64,000 bases of DNA, taken from NCBI GenBank assembly GCA_014905825.1, contig JACGCN010000002.1:62001-126000 (forward strand), given 5' to 3'. The notes beneath the pieces are model-generated. The model was not told the DNA's origin. It was given only the letters and a program-made list of their open reading frames with translations, and ran no database searches. The translations under genes and the position numbers were made by a program. Of the stretch, positions 40,028-51,800 are shown in pieces; position 1 is the stretch's first letter, and each line of letters starts with the position of its first letter. The stretch comes from Lyophyllum atratum. Its lineage: Eukaryota; Basidiomycota; Agaricomycetes; Agaricales; Lyophyllaceae.

Positions 40028-40101
40028 GGCCGACTAGCTCAGCTGGTTAGAGCGTCGTGCTAATAACGCGAAGGTCTTGGGTTCGATCCCCACGTTGGCC
40101 A
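40028..40101 (+). tRNA. tRNA-Ile (anticodon AAT)
   Basis: A 74-nt cloverleaf identical to the other three copies. Just upstream, at about 40006-40017, a second A-box-like piece (ccgtagctcagc) is seen without the rest of a tRNA. Confidence 0.95.
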
Positions 40102-40720
40102 CTAAGATTTACTTGTTGGAATTTTTGAATTTTACCCCGTACCATAGTTCGGTCATATGGATGGGATGCTCCGTGTTGGTCTCGACTTTCTTTTAGGCTG
40201 ACACCAGATATCACCCGCGCTGCTTACATGCATCGAACTTAAATATGCTTTCAGCTCCATGTGGAGGCGAGAGCATGGCCGACGACGATGAAGACAGCTT
40301 GGGTGGTTGCCCCTTTCAGCGGGTTGCTACACTGGTATAACCTCTTATAACCTCTGTATATATCGTGGGAGGTCTGGAGTCCACCCGCAATCTGTGATCT
40401 GGATACGACTCCCTGCAATAGGCTGGCACAAGCGACGTGACAAAACTGATAAAAATGGATATTAATATGCAACTCCGGTATCCCAAAAATACAAGGGTTA
40501 CAATGGATGATGGGTGTGTGCAGTCGTACTTACAGAGTGTGAGAGACGCGGAATGGATACAGACAGAAATGTCGAGGAATAATAGTAAAAAAGTTCGAGC
40601 GAAATCCTAGAAACCTCAACTTGAACTGGGACCATCTCCGTGCCGTCGTTACGCCCACGCGCACCGGACAAGGCAAGATGATGGTGGACCAGTCCCGCAC
40701 CACCACACCCCACTGACTCC
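40102..40720. other. Unassigned intergenic stretch
   Basis: About 620 bp between tRNA-Ile and the 3' end of the SH3 gene. No feature recognised. Confidence 0.35.
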
Positions 40721-42022
40721 TTACGCGTCAGGCTCGGCCTCCTCCTCCTCCTCCTCCCCATCTAGCCTCACCGCCTCCAAGTAACTTTCCGGGACAAGTG
40801 CATGCTTCTCCGGGGTATCCGCATTCTCATCCAGCACCACCGCCCATCCGACACCACCACCCCGCCCAATCACTCTCACAATCTGATCCTCATCCAAAGC
40901 CATCTCCCCCGTCCCCTCCGGTTGGAATGCGTACATCGCCCTGTACAAGCCCGGGTATAGCGGCTCCTCCCCCTCAGGGTCATAATACACCTCCTCATCC
41001 TCCTCCTCCTCCCCTTCCTCGGCGCCGTCACAGAAATTGAGATCCATCTCCGCCTGACTCGGCCCATTCCCACTACCACCCGCGTACCCATTCGTAAAGC
41101 CCATCCCCTTCCACCCACCCCGCAGTCGATCCCACGCCGCATCCACCCCCGCATCCTCATCCTCCCCGTCCTCATCCTCGTCCCCATCCTCGCTGCTCTC
41201 ATAACTCCCCACCGACCCCCGCAGCTTCCGGTTCAGCCTCGCGACCCTATTCGCCTTGGGCACGTCCGGCCCCAGCCCCTCGAACCGCTCGTCCGTCCGT
41301 TCATAAGCAAAGTCGCGCACGTGCACGAGCGTACGTGGGACGGAGGCAGCCACGCCGGCGTGGGCGGCGGTGAAGGCGAAGGTGCGTGGAGAGGGGAGGG
41401 GAGAGGGGATGATAGTCGTGGATTTCGTGGGTGTTGCTAGCTGCTGTTGCTGGGATAGATGGGAGAGGGCGTTTGATTTGCGCGTCGAGTTGGCGCGGGA
41501 GACGGCGGCGGAGGGTGGGCGCGACGACCGCGAGGACTTGGAGCGGGCCGAGGCGGTGGAGATGGCGGAGACCCGCCGGGAGACATCGGGTGAGGGTGGT
41601 GCCGGCCGGTTGGGTGTGGGTGAGGGTGTTACATCGGGGGGGTTGGCGTGGAATGATGGGCTTAAGGGCGTTGTGGGTGTCCGGGGGGGTTGAGACGTGT
41701 TTGAGATGGAGGTTGCAAAGGAGGTTGATGCGGGGGAGGGGGACTGCGGGAGAGGCGCAGTAGTTGGTGTAGGGGTTGCCTTTTGCGATGGTAATGGTGG
41801 AGCCGGCGTAAGCAAGGTAGTATCCCGGGGCGTGGGCGTCGTCGGCGATAGTGTCGAGTCGTGGACATACTGCGCCGTGCCGTTGGAATGCAGCCTGTCG
41901 GGCGACTTCGCAGGTTTCGCGTCGGGCGGAAGCGCCTCATCCTCCTTCGGCACGAGACTTGGCTTCCTGCCATTCCGGCCAGCGGGGGCAGGCTTTACGG
42001 CGAATTCATGAGCACCGGGCAT
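40721..42022 (-). CDS. SH3-domain protein with disordered N-terminus
   Basis: An open frame of 433 residues from the ATG at 42022. The frame stays open 35 codons further upstream without an ATG, so an upstream exon is possible; an AG acceptor lies at about 42112. The first 250 residues are Pro/Ser/Thr-rich and basic, followed by an acidic repeat region (about 280-300) and another acidic run near residue 345. The last 75 residues form an SH3 domain: YRAMYAFQPEGTGEMALDED, then QIVRVIGRGGGVGWAVV, HALVPESYLEAVRL. SH3 domains bind Pro-rich ligands; similar fungal proteins act in cortical actin, polarity or signalling, but the specific role is unknown. The extreme C-terminus is an acidic Glu run. 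Confidence 0.78.
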   Translation of the reverse strand: MPGAHEFAVKPAPAGRNGRKPSLVPKEDEALPPDAKPAKSPDRLHSNGTAQYVHDSTLSPTTPTPRDTTLLTPAPPLPSQKATPTPTTAPLPQSPSPASTSFATSISNTSQPPRTPTTPLSPSFHANPPDVTPSPTPNRPAPPSPDVSRRVSAISTASARSKSSRSSRPPSAAVSRANSTRKSNALSHLSQQQQLATPTKSTTIIPSPLPSPRTFAFTAAHAGVAASVPRTLVHVRDFAYERTDERFEGLGPDVPKANRVARLNRKLRGSVGSYESSEDGDEDEDGEDEDAGVDAAWDRLRGGWKGMGFTNGYAGGSGNGPSQAEMDLNFCDGAEEGEEEEDEEVYYDPEGEEPLYPGLYRAMYAFQPEGTGEMALDEDQIVRVIGRGGGVGWAVVLDENADTPEKHALVPESYLEAVRLDGEEEEEEAEPDA

Positions 42023-43546
42023 TGGTGGGGGAAGGAACGACGAAGACGGAGAGGGGAATGGCGACGACGATGCTGGGATGTCTAGGCAGATTGAGAGAGG
42101 ACGCCGTTCGGGATGTGCTGGAGGCAAAGTGGTCAGCGAAAGAACCGTTTAGAGACGGGGCACAATGCCGGGCGTAACCCCTCCCCTTTCGTCGAATACC
42201 AGCGTAGCCCGTGGATACATCCGCGCCGCCCTCACAGAGTCCCGCCCGTCGCCATAAAGAACAAATTACTCACGATGTGAATCCGTGTATGCAGCGGGGG
42301 TCAGATGTGCTGGAGGACGATGATCAGTGAAGCCATTCGTCAGGAACAAGAGCGAAGCGAAGAATGAACCCCTGGCCCAGAGCCATACCCGACTCCTTCC
42401 CCCTTGATAGGTCGACTGTTTCCCATCCCGACACAGTCTAACTTGGGATCCATACCGCACCCCTTTCCGCCACGAATCCCGCACCTCCTCCCGCCCGCCC
42501 ATATAAGAAATGGAAGACTCACTTTGTGATTCAGTATACACCGCAGAAGCCATGAAAATTGCCAGGTAATTACCAATCGCAAGATCACTGATGATTTCTT
42601 GCAGATCGAATCGTACCACTAGCCACGAATTGGGACTTGGTGGGTGATGGGAGTTGCGAGCAGATCCGCCTCGGATATTCCCTTATATACCCAAGTCTGC
42701 AGATAAAGGCGCAATATGAAACCCGGATCCGGTGGTATGGTGTACCCTTTCAACAGGGAGAAAGGGCGGTGAAATGAAGGAAAGGATATCCTGCGCCGTT
42801 GGCAAGGCAGCCAGTAGTTTGACTGTGTTTACTTCCAGTGGCATCGGCTTGATCCCTTGTCTTTGTCAATATCTTTACTTTCCGCAACGCTTCTCTCGTT
42901 CCACGCTCAGGACTTGAAGTATATTGAAGATGACAGTGACTTCGCTTCGCGCTCCTCTAATCTCACTCTTGTCCCATAAACTTAACGGTTTCACACTTCT
43001 GTCAAGAGACTTTCTGGTGAGGTATGCAACTCTCTGTAATCTGTAATCAGATAAGATCGGAAAATGAGAGCCCGTAGCTCCACACCTGCTCTTTCATCAT
43101 TTCTTGAGACTCTATCTAGACTGATAGTAGTCATGCTGCGTAAGTAGATGAAAAATGATACTAAGAAACTGTCCGAATATAGAATTCGGAGGTTCACAGA
43201 ATGATATTTCGTCCCATATTTCAGCTTAATAAACGCAAGAGAATTTCAAAGCGAGCTGCAGATCCTTGAATCTTGGTATGCATCCAAGTATCTCAGTGCA
43301 TGCCACATGGCGGCAACCTCCATGATTCACTCAGAGTTGCCTAATGAGAGGGAGAGGTGACGTGGCAACGACATCGCAGGATGGATCACAAAAAGCCCAA
43401 TCACCAAATGAGGGGTCCTTTATGTTAGTTGTGGGCTCAGGGCAGTGGGCACGCTGTAGTCACACACGGATAATGCCACTGCCCCAGCACAATGTACTAG
43501 AAAGTGTACATAGTATAAAAAACGTATGTGCACAAGCAAGATTCCA
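42023..43546. other. Unassigned intergenic stretch
   Basis: About 1.5 kb upstream of the SH3 gene. Short frames only (for example 42266-42619 minus). No recognised gene or repeat. Confidence 0.35.
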
Positions 43547-43620
43547 TGGCCAACGTGGGGATCGAACCCAAGACCTTCGCGTTATTAGCACGACGCTCTA
43601 ACCAGCTGAGCTAGTCGGCC
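43547..43620 (-). tRNA. tRNA-Ile (anticodon AAT)
   Basis: A 74-nt cloverleaf on the minus strand, identical to the other three copies, with discriminator A. Confidence 0.95.
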
Positions 43621-45610
43621 AATGTAATTTTAGCCACTTCAGTACCTGTCCTTCGACGATCAACTGAAAGGAAGCTACAGCCTACTGGGCTATATCCCGC
43701 CGCATTCTGGAGTCTCCAAACTCGTTCGAAACATATAATGTTAGCGCAAGATCTTTGGGTTCGCGGACCTTTCCATCGTATGCATAGAATGCTCACCTAC
43801 GCGCCCCTCGTTTCCTACTTGTGGATGACATCGTGTTCAAGGTTTGTCGACCGTGCACTATTGCTCGTTTAGACGCTGTGATTACTTCGCGTTCCACAAT
43901 TTCCTCTTCAGCCCTTAGTCGTGATTATATGCATAATAATGGCGTGTTGTAATTAGCCGCATTTCGTCAAGGAGCGGATGATTCGAAGGATTCTTGAAAG
44001 CCATAGCTGGGGTCCAAGGACACGAATTATTTTGCACAAAGAATACGTTCCACGGATGCCGCGGTTTGTGATGAGGCTATCGTCAGTATCACGCTGGATG
44101 GCACAGGGAATGTGTAGGAGGAGAAACCCAGAATTGTGTATATTGTACCGCCCCCAGATCCAAAGATAAAAATTCTGCTGAACGGAGGCTACCTTCGTAC
44201 CTTGAAAGATCAGGAAGATCCTGAGCGCTGTTCGGGCTATAAACTGAAACGACTCCACGTATAGATGATGAACAGGTTACCTACCTTCGGGCGAGTGCAC
44301 CACCCGTTCGACTCGGGATCATTGATTTGACAACGATGGGCTCCACAACACTTCGTATCAAACAAAGACTGTCCGTCGTGAGAAGCCTTGACGCCGAAAG
44401 CCGTACGGGAACTTGTCGAAACGTGTTCGCGAACGTCGAGACTTGCCGAAGTCATGTGGTATCTGACATGAGGCGCCCGTAATCATTCTAGCTGTCGAAG
44501 CCTATTCATAATGAGATGATGCAATGATAACACGCCCTCCATGTTCCGCATAATGAACAGATGGGATAGAAAGACATGATAACAGCTGATAACATCACCA
44601 CGGCCATAACGCTACGTCTATAGCTCTGCAACGTCCGCAGGCGGGGGCCGGACGAAGAGCGATTGGGGCGCTGCTCAGAACTCCTGAAAGAAACATTAGA
44701 ATAACGAATTTCACAGCAGGTGACGCGTAAGACAAATAGATGAAGCACACGCACCCGCATATAACTGAGAGAGGCTCGCTGCTAGTGTCTTTTGAGAATA
44801 GCGGGAATGCAGGATGAATGATTACAAGAAGCATGACTCAGAAGCCCTTCCTGATTTGAGCGGCTACACGATACATCTTCAACTTACGGAACATATTTGG
44901 ATGAAACGCCTCGACCTCGCTCAAACGAATCTGAAACGGGCTCAGGGAGCGGTGCACAAATTGCGCCGATGTCGTGGAGATGGTATGGAGTACGGTGGGT
45001 ATCGAATAGATCCTGATCAACGTTGGTAGTTACGAGATGCGAGAACAGTGTATTGTCGGAGGGTTCGAGATGCCGCCTAGTCTGTAGTAGGGATGTAAGT
45101 AAGTAGGTGCTCACCTCTATTGCGCTTTCAAGGAAAATTTGGCGGCGGCCCGACCCGTCAGTCCAAGGTTCAGTTCACGTGAGTTCCTGATTAAAATTTT
45201 GATGCCCGAGACCAGTGGCCCTGACGGTCCTGATACCCCCCCTTGTACCTCCTGCGCCCACCGGCGACAATACCGGCGCTACGAAGTAACCGATCACTCG
45301 GTATTTTTGCACATTCACTCCCAATGGTGTGAAGGAGCACGCACAACTTCCACTATGGCATGGGAAGGCGTCAGAGATCATATTGACGGACGCCAGATCA
45401 CAGATTGCATGGAACCGCCTGCAGTTTGTCTTGCTCGATTATGAAACCTGACTTGGCTAAGAATGTCCACAAAGATGAGTCGTGCACCGCTTCTTGTAAA
45501 TTCCCGATCCTAGTGTTCCTGTCAGTTCCTGTCTTAGCGCGTTCCCGTATATATAACACGGCTGATAACCCGCACCTGGCATCAGATACCCACCTCCACC
45601 TCACTATACC
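43621..45610. other. Stretch with a decayed membrane-protein-like segment
   Basis: No intact gene. On the minus strand around 44510-44700, a frame reading GPRLRTLQSYRRSVMAVVML recalls the central RTYA-Y-R loop and helix of the agaricomycete DUF6533-type membrane proteins. Neighbouring frames are broken and no start or end is found, so it may be a decayed copy (weak). Confidence 0.3.
45548..45556 (+). promoter_or_regulatory. TATA box of the peroxygenase gene
   Basis: The sequence tatatataa lies 55-63 bp upstream of the ATG at 45611. Confidence 0.6.
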
Positions 45611-46461
45611 ATGTCTCTCCCACCGAACCACCCTGCTATCCCAAAACACGCACACAACGGAAAGAGCTGCCCAGTCACTGGCAAAGGCCATGAATGGTGT
45701 CCTCCGCAAAAAGGCGACAGCCGATCTCCATGCCCCGCGCTGAACACGCTCGCAAACCATGGCTACCTGTGCGTCCTCTCTCACTCCGTTCGTAGAACAC
45801 ACAACTGACCTCTTCGTCCAGACCCCGCGACGGAAAGAACCTCAGCGTTTTCGACTTGATCTCCGGTTTGAGAGCCGGTTACAATCTATCCCTACCTCTC
45901 GCAGCCTTCCTCTCCTTCGGTGGATTCGTCCTCCTGCGCCGATTCCGGAATCTCGATCTTTATGATATTGGCCGGCATGGATGTATAGAACACGACGCGA
46001 GCTTGGTGCACCGAGACGCTTCCCAAGGACAGGAGTTCGCACCCATCAGCATCAACGACCGACTCGTAGATCGCCTGCTCGCTGACGCAAAGACGGGTAA
46101 CGAGGAGGGCGAAGGGCCGGAAGCGGGTGACAGAAGAACATTGATGGACGCGTCTGACGTCGCGCGGGCCCGTATTCGCAGAGAGAAGGACTCGCGACCT
46201 CTGGATGCGATGCATTCTGAGATTGCGAGGGGAGAGATGGCAATCATCCTTGGAGTTTGGGAGACGAAGGCTGGAACGAATGTCGGCGTGCCGGTGGAAT
46301 GGATGAGGGAGTGGATTGGCCACGAGCGACTGCCGAAGGAATGGAAGGCGACGCATGTGCAGGGGTTGTTCGACGTGATGAAGCGAGCGAGTTCAATTCG
46401 GGCGGCGATGGACAGTCAAAGGGCGGAAGCAGCTCAGGTGGAAGAAAAGTCGAAACTCTGA
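45611..46461 (+). CDS. Heme-thiolate peroxygenase (UPO/chloroperoxidase family)
   Basis: Two exons (45611-45768, 45822-46461) give 265 residues. The heme-ligand motif is visible as SPCPALNTLANHGYLPRDGK; the Cys of PCP is the proximal iron ligand. The acid-base motif region reads IGRHGCIEHDASLVHRD, with Glu-His-Asp as in the short peroxygenase group. Family reactions: hydrogen-peroxide-dependent hydroxylation, epoxidation or halogenation. No classical signal peptide is seen; the N-terminus is hydrophilic (MSLPPNHPAIPKH), so this copy looks intracellular or unconventionally exported, unlike many secreted family members. A hydrophobic stretch (LSLPLAAFLSFGGFVLLRRF) is part of the fold. The C-terminal tail is charged. 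Confidence 0.87.
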
Positions 46462-47386
46462 CACCGTATACAAACTTAACGAGACGTCCCGATGCTGATG
46501 ACCCCTTTATATATAGCATGCACAATGTGTCTAAATGTATTCTACTTACTTTCATACCACCTATTCATGCGTTTAATCGTGGCTCGCTCTTTGCCTTGTG
46601 TTGGTGGTGGTTGTGGTGGTTGTCGGAGGCAAGCTTAGGTTAGGTTGGGTTGATGACACGTGAGGCTGCTTGAGTTTGCTCTTGGCAATGGAACGGTTTG
46701 GCCTTGACCGTAGGTCTATCTACTCGTCTCTTCCTTGCAATCTGCTTAGAACCGAGTAAACGTAAGTACATGGGCCGGATTCAACCGTCTACTTGGGCTA
46801 CTCACTGTGGGCATAAGTAGAAAATCTGTCGTGACGTTATCCACTCCAAATCGGCCCCGATTACCGATTTCCTTCACGTGGGCAATCCTCGACTTGCTCG
46901 GACTTCTCTTTATCAATCTTTTCGGAAATCGTGAAACGTCTTGCTCGCCCAAGCCCAACAGTTGCTGTCACCTTTACGCCGGGATATTTCCACCCCGCAA
47001 GGTCGTCTCACCGTCACAACCAGCGATACACCTTACAAACTCTCGCTAATCACACTGGGAACATCTGTTAGTCTTCTTTTTGACGCACTATCTCCCGATA
47101 GCTTTCGTAGAAGAAGCCATCGTGGAAGAACTTCGGCACGTCAGCTACGGCCCGCCGTCGACCGTCACACACAACGGACAGCTCTCTTGGGTACAACGTA
47201 TGGCTCGTCGGTCACCTGGCCGTCTCGCAAACCTTTTTTTGGCCCGCCAACGAGTAGTCGCGTCTCGTAGAAATGAATCTATTACCGCTTTTACGCCCTC
47301 GCTTGTGGAGGAGGCTTCTTGTATAAAAAGCTCTCGCGAACCCGGAATGGGGAACCTCGTGTCTTTGTTTCCACCTTCGTCTCAAC
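46462..47386. other. Intergenic region with beta-glucosidase promoter
   Basis: No gene recognised in 925 bp. A clear TATA box (tataaaa, 47322-47328) lies 59-65 bp upstream of the beta-glucosidase start codon. Confidence 0.5.
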
Positions 47387-48339
47387 ATGGCGGTGCAGAA
47401 GAGATTCGTACCCTTGCTGGCGCTCGCCACTGCGTTCTTCCTCCCTGCTATTGCAGAGAATACACTTGGGGCGCGCGATGGGATGCATTTCAGTCTTGAA
47501 GCGCGTGCCGAAAACATCGATGGCTCTGTGCCGACATATAAAAACCCCAAGGCGTCCATCGACGCTCGTGTCAACGATTTGTTGCCCCGTATGACGTTGG
47601 AAGAGAAGGTTTCCCAGCTGTACGTCCCTAGCGCGTAAAATCAATCTTGGCAAAGTGTGTTAACAATCCGTTTCTAGAATCCAGGGCGACTTGAATGGCT
47701 GGATGAACATGAACGACCCTTTGGATAATACCCTGGTTTACAATCAAACTGGTCTCGTACGTCCATCTTGGGTTCACCTTTGCTCGCCCCTCATACATGG
47801 CACGTTCTAGCAAGAAATGATGCGTCTCAAGGGCGGCAGTATATGGGGTGGATATCTAGTTCCTTACGAAAAGTTCGTCTTCGCTGTAAACGTCGGCCAG
47901 AAGTACTTGTTGGAAAACACGACCCTTGGGATTCCCGCTCTCATCCAATCCGAAGGTAAGACATTCGTCATGTGGACTTCCATATCTCGAATGGTTGCTG
48001 AAACCTCCTACGCAAGGTCTTCACGGCTTCACGAATAACGGGACAATCTTCCCATCCCCCATCGGCCTTGCTGCCTCATTCGACGTCGACTTAGTATCCA
48101 GAGTTGCTGGCGTCGCCGGGACGGAGTCTGAGGGTCTCGGGATTAATCACCTTTTCGCGCCGGTTCTTGACTTGGCCCGGGAGCTGAGGTGGGGACGTGT
48201 GGAAGAGGGCTTCGGAGAGGATGAGTTCTTGACTGGAGAGATGGGTCATGCGTTCGTGACGGGAATGCAAACTGGGAAACGCAGGAATACTAGTTCAACT
48301 GCCATTGCTCGTGTAGGGCAACCAGAAAAAGCCGTGGCA

Positions 48340-48475
48340 AGGCTGCGCACGTGCGTGTTGGTACGTGTTGGTGCGTGGCACGGCTGTGCGTGCAGGCTAT
48401 GCGTGCGTGCATGCTAGCGATGGGTGCGTGCATCGGGGACATGTGTGCGTGCATGGTGCGTGTGCAGCGGGCGAA
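48340..48475. repeat. Left subterminal gtgcgtg array
   Basis: Multiple imperfect copies of tgcgtg/gtgcgtg directly inside the left end of the transposon. Probably transposase-binding or spacing repeats (inference). Confidence 0.65.
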
Positions 48476-48824
48476 GCCCGTCAAGGACTAAGGTTACTTT
48501 GTAAGACCGGACACGTACCTCAGCCGCTTTGGCGCATCTTCAACGCTACTAGATAAGTTGGCTTTTTTGAATTACTCATGAGGTATTGAGGGTTTGCTAT
48601 CGGACATTGTTGAGACTTTGCGGGAGATGGGATTCTGAATCTATTGGTACAAGTATCTAGTCAAAAACTATCCATCTTGTTTTCGATCTTCAATTTTCAG
48701 GTTCTTTCTTCTTTCTTCTCAGCGGCCGGGGCCGGGGCCTGGGCTTTGTCTCCACAGCAGGCGGTGGCGGCTTCATGATTGTTATGAATTGGCTACCGCA
48801 CTATTGTAATCTTAGTACCAAGTA

Positions 48825-51800
48825 TCAGTGTGCATTGAGCTTACTCACCTGGAGTTCGGTTTCACTTCCATCTCTATCACCAGGTGTCCACTGTTCCGGT
48901 AGTCCGGCATACGGATCCCAACAATCTTGGTGATCTCCGGCATCCAATCCCCACTGGTAATTCCCTGCTTTCCCTGCCCGTGCCGACCTTTCAAACATTT
49001 CCTCTTCTAGGCGATACAAGCACCCCTTATCCACGTCTACATCAGTCCAAACTGACAGACTTGCACCGGTAAGCTGCATCTTCCAGGCCTGTTCCAACAA
49101 TGAATCTTCATCCAATCCCCGATATTTTGGATCCAGTTTGAGCTGGCTGGCAATGAAGACTGTATAAGCATGAGCAATGGGTAAACGTCCCACCCATTCG
49201 ATTCGGCGCTTTTTGTGCAGACTTATATGCTTTTCAAACCAGTTTGCAGCCCTTGCGCGTTCTAGCACCGAAAGACCTGCGACGTGGGGAACAATAGATG
49301 TTTTTGGATTCTGTTTTGTGTGTTTAAGCCAGTCTCTTGCAGGAATTTTGGCAGGGGACCCGTCTGGTGCTTCAAGCAATGCTTTTAGCACCTCTGTTGA
49401 AGGAGAAAGCACGGCATCCACTTCTTTTGTGTAGGGAATAGATGCGGGATCTGCGAGGATATCTTCGACCGTTTCAATGTCACAGGCATGCTTCCATTTC
49501 CCGAGCTATAGGATGTGAGTACTTCAGATGTTGCAAGATTCAGTAAGACTCACCCTTATTTTCCGTCGCTCATTGTGATCCAGCCAGAGGGAATCGACCA
49601 GGTCTTCCAATCTGACCACCGTGAAGGAATCAGGTACGATACCTTCCAACTCAAATATGTTCTCTCTCCACCATCGGACTCTCCATGATTTACTGTCCTT
49701 CTCCAATTGAATCAGACGTACTGGATACCAGTAATCGCCATGGCGGGCCAGTGCGCCACGTCCTGATCTATATATTATATTAGCCGCTTGCAAGGATGCT
49801 CTTTGACAGATACTTACCTTAAGCGCTCTTTTAATGGTCTACCCATCTTGGTACGTGATTCCATCTCCCTGATACTCAATCAGCACATACAAATCTATTT
49901 AACGTGAAGTTACTCACTTGCGCTGTGACTTTCGGGCATAAGTTGGGACACGAAGACATAGATCACATCTAAATGGCTCTTTGTCCTTCAAATCACTTGC
50001 CCTTCCGTCCTTTTGACAGGCCATATGTGACCAGTCTTGACAATCGGCGCACTGGACCGCCTCGCCCTCGATTTTTTGATAAAGAATGTTCCCATCACCA
50101 ACCAGCCCACATCGACAATTCAAGGAGAAAAGTGAGTCAGGTAATGATCCTGAGTCAGATGCTTGTGATTCACGAACAGAGGTCAGGCTGGATGGTAGAG
50201 ATTGTTGCTTTGGAGGCGTGATGTGTTTCCTTCCCCGGGTTTCCTCTTCAGATTCCGGTGAATCACGGCTACGCATCGAAATATCGGAGCTGCATCTTGC
50301 ATCTTGAAGGGAGACATACTCTGAGGTATTACGAAGAAGAGGTTTTGCCAGCCAAGTGCGATCCACCTTCTCCATTCTCGTCATTCCTTCATCGGTATAG
50401 GACATCGCAAATGGCTTTCCGAATGAAGTCTCGGAGGATTTGAGGTTGAACTTTTCTTGATACATCTTGCTTCTGAGTTCGTAGAATTTTTTCTGCGCCT
50501 CCAAGCCACCACGAAGATGGTAAAAGACCTGAAGAACCTTGTATCCCTCTGGCAGCTGTGGATCCTGACCCGCAAGATGGGTTGATATCTTTCCATGTGA
50601 CGCTAGGGCAGGGAATCCACGACGTTTCATGCCGTCGTATGTATAGATGGATTTCTTGTCTTCAGAAACGTACTGTGCAATAAAATGGCCGCCAGTGTGA
50701 TTGACAAGTCCAAGGCCAATGAGATCATAGATAAGCTGGTGATTCTTTGCAGTGGACTTGGTATGCGGAGTGAGTGTTGCAGGGAAGTCCCAGAACTGTT
50801 GCGGTTGGTTGGAATCGTGGCGAGAGTCATCCTGGACCTCAATGCGGAGAGAAATAGGAATAGAAATGACCAGGTTCCTGACATCTTCTCGCATTCCAGG
50901 GCACAAGGGTTTCCCGTCTTTTGAGCGCCAGCATGAAGGTCCGGACACCGCTGGTCTTTCCACAGCTAAAATATCGGCCAAGTAATGAGAGAAGTTGCCT
51001 TTATATTGTTGCCAGGCAGATGAACCAAGGTTCAGGATGGCCATCCGGTTCGGACTGTCTGTGATCTCGACATGGGAGCCACCAATGTCCGTATGGCCTG
51101 TGCAGCGATGAATATCGACGACGAGCAGTTGGAAATACGATGTTGCAAGAAAGGACGCTTCGCTGATTGCAGTAATTTCCTTCCCAAGGAGATCGTTAAG
51201 CCAAGACTGATTCATACAAGTCAGGCTCTCCGAAGAATTTCAAGTATGATAGGTGACGTACCGTGAGTGGTTCGAATTCATTTCTCTTCTTTGCCAACCC
51301 TGCTTTTTTGAGCACGGCTCGCAGTGTATCACGCTGGGCAGCCAGAGCTTTTGAAGTTCTAGCGTCTGGACCAAGCGAATGTCGAGAAACTAGAGCTTTA
51401 GAGAATGCATGGAACACAGATCCAGATGGAAGATGCTGGCAGACACTAGAAAATTCCTCGAAGTGGCGAACAACCGTCATATAAAGAAGCTGGAGAGAGG
51501 TGTCCAGCCAGCAGGAGTTAGAAGTCCAGGGATAACTTGCAGGTCCAAGCACAGACTGCAGCTGCTCTTCGACATCTCCGTCACCTGTATTACCCTTCTT
51601 TTGTCGGGTTCTGTTGCTGCTCTTCTTCTTCTGAGACGCTTGTCTGAGGAGAACCCTTTTTGTGTCTGGAGGGCGCCCATCATTCACTTTGCGCCTTTTG
51701 CTTGTGGACGTCTCTGCACGTGAAGGTTTGGTATGTCCAGTCGTCGCACCAACCATCTTCCACCTCTCTTTTTCACCATAATGCGTGGGGACACCCTCTG

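Noticed and set aside
43344..43601. An 85-codon plus-strand open frame overlapping the tRNA-Ile at 43547
   Set aside because: Its C-terminal codons are the antisense of the tRNA gene. No domain or splice support.
48290..48484. A His/Ala/Met-rich minus-strand frame
   Set aside because: A translation of the gtgcgtg repeat array at the transposon end, not a gene.
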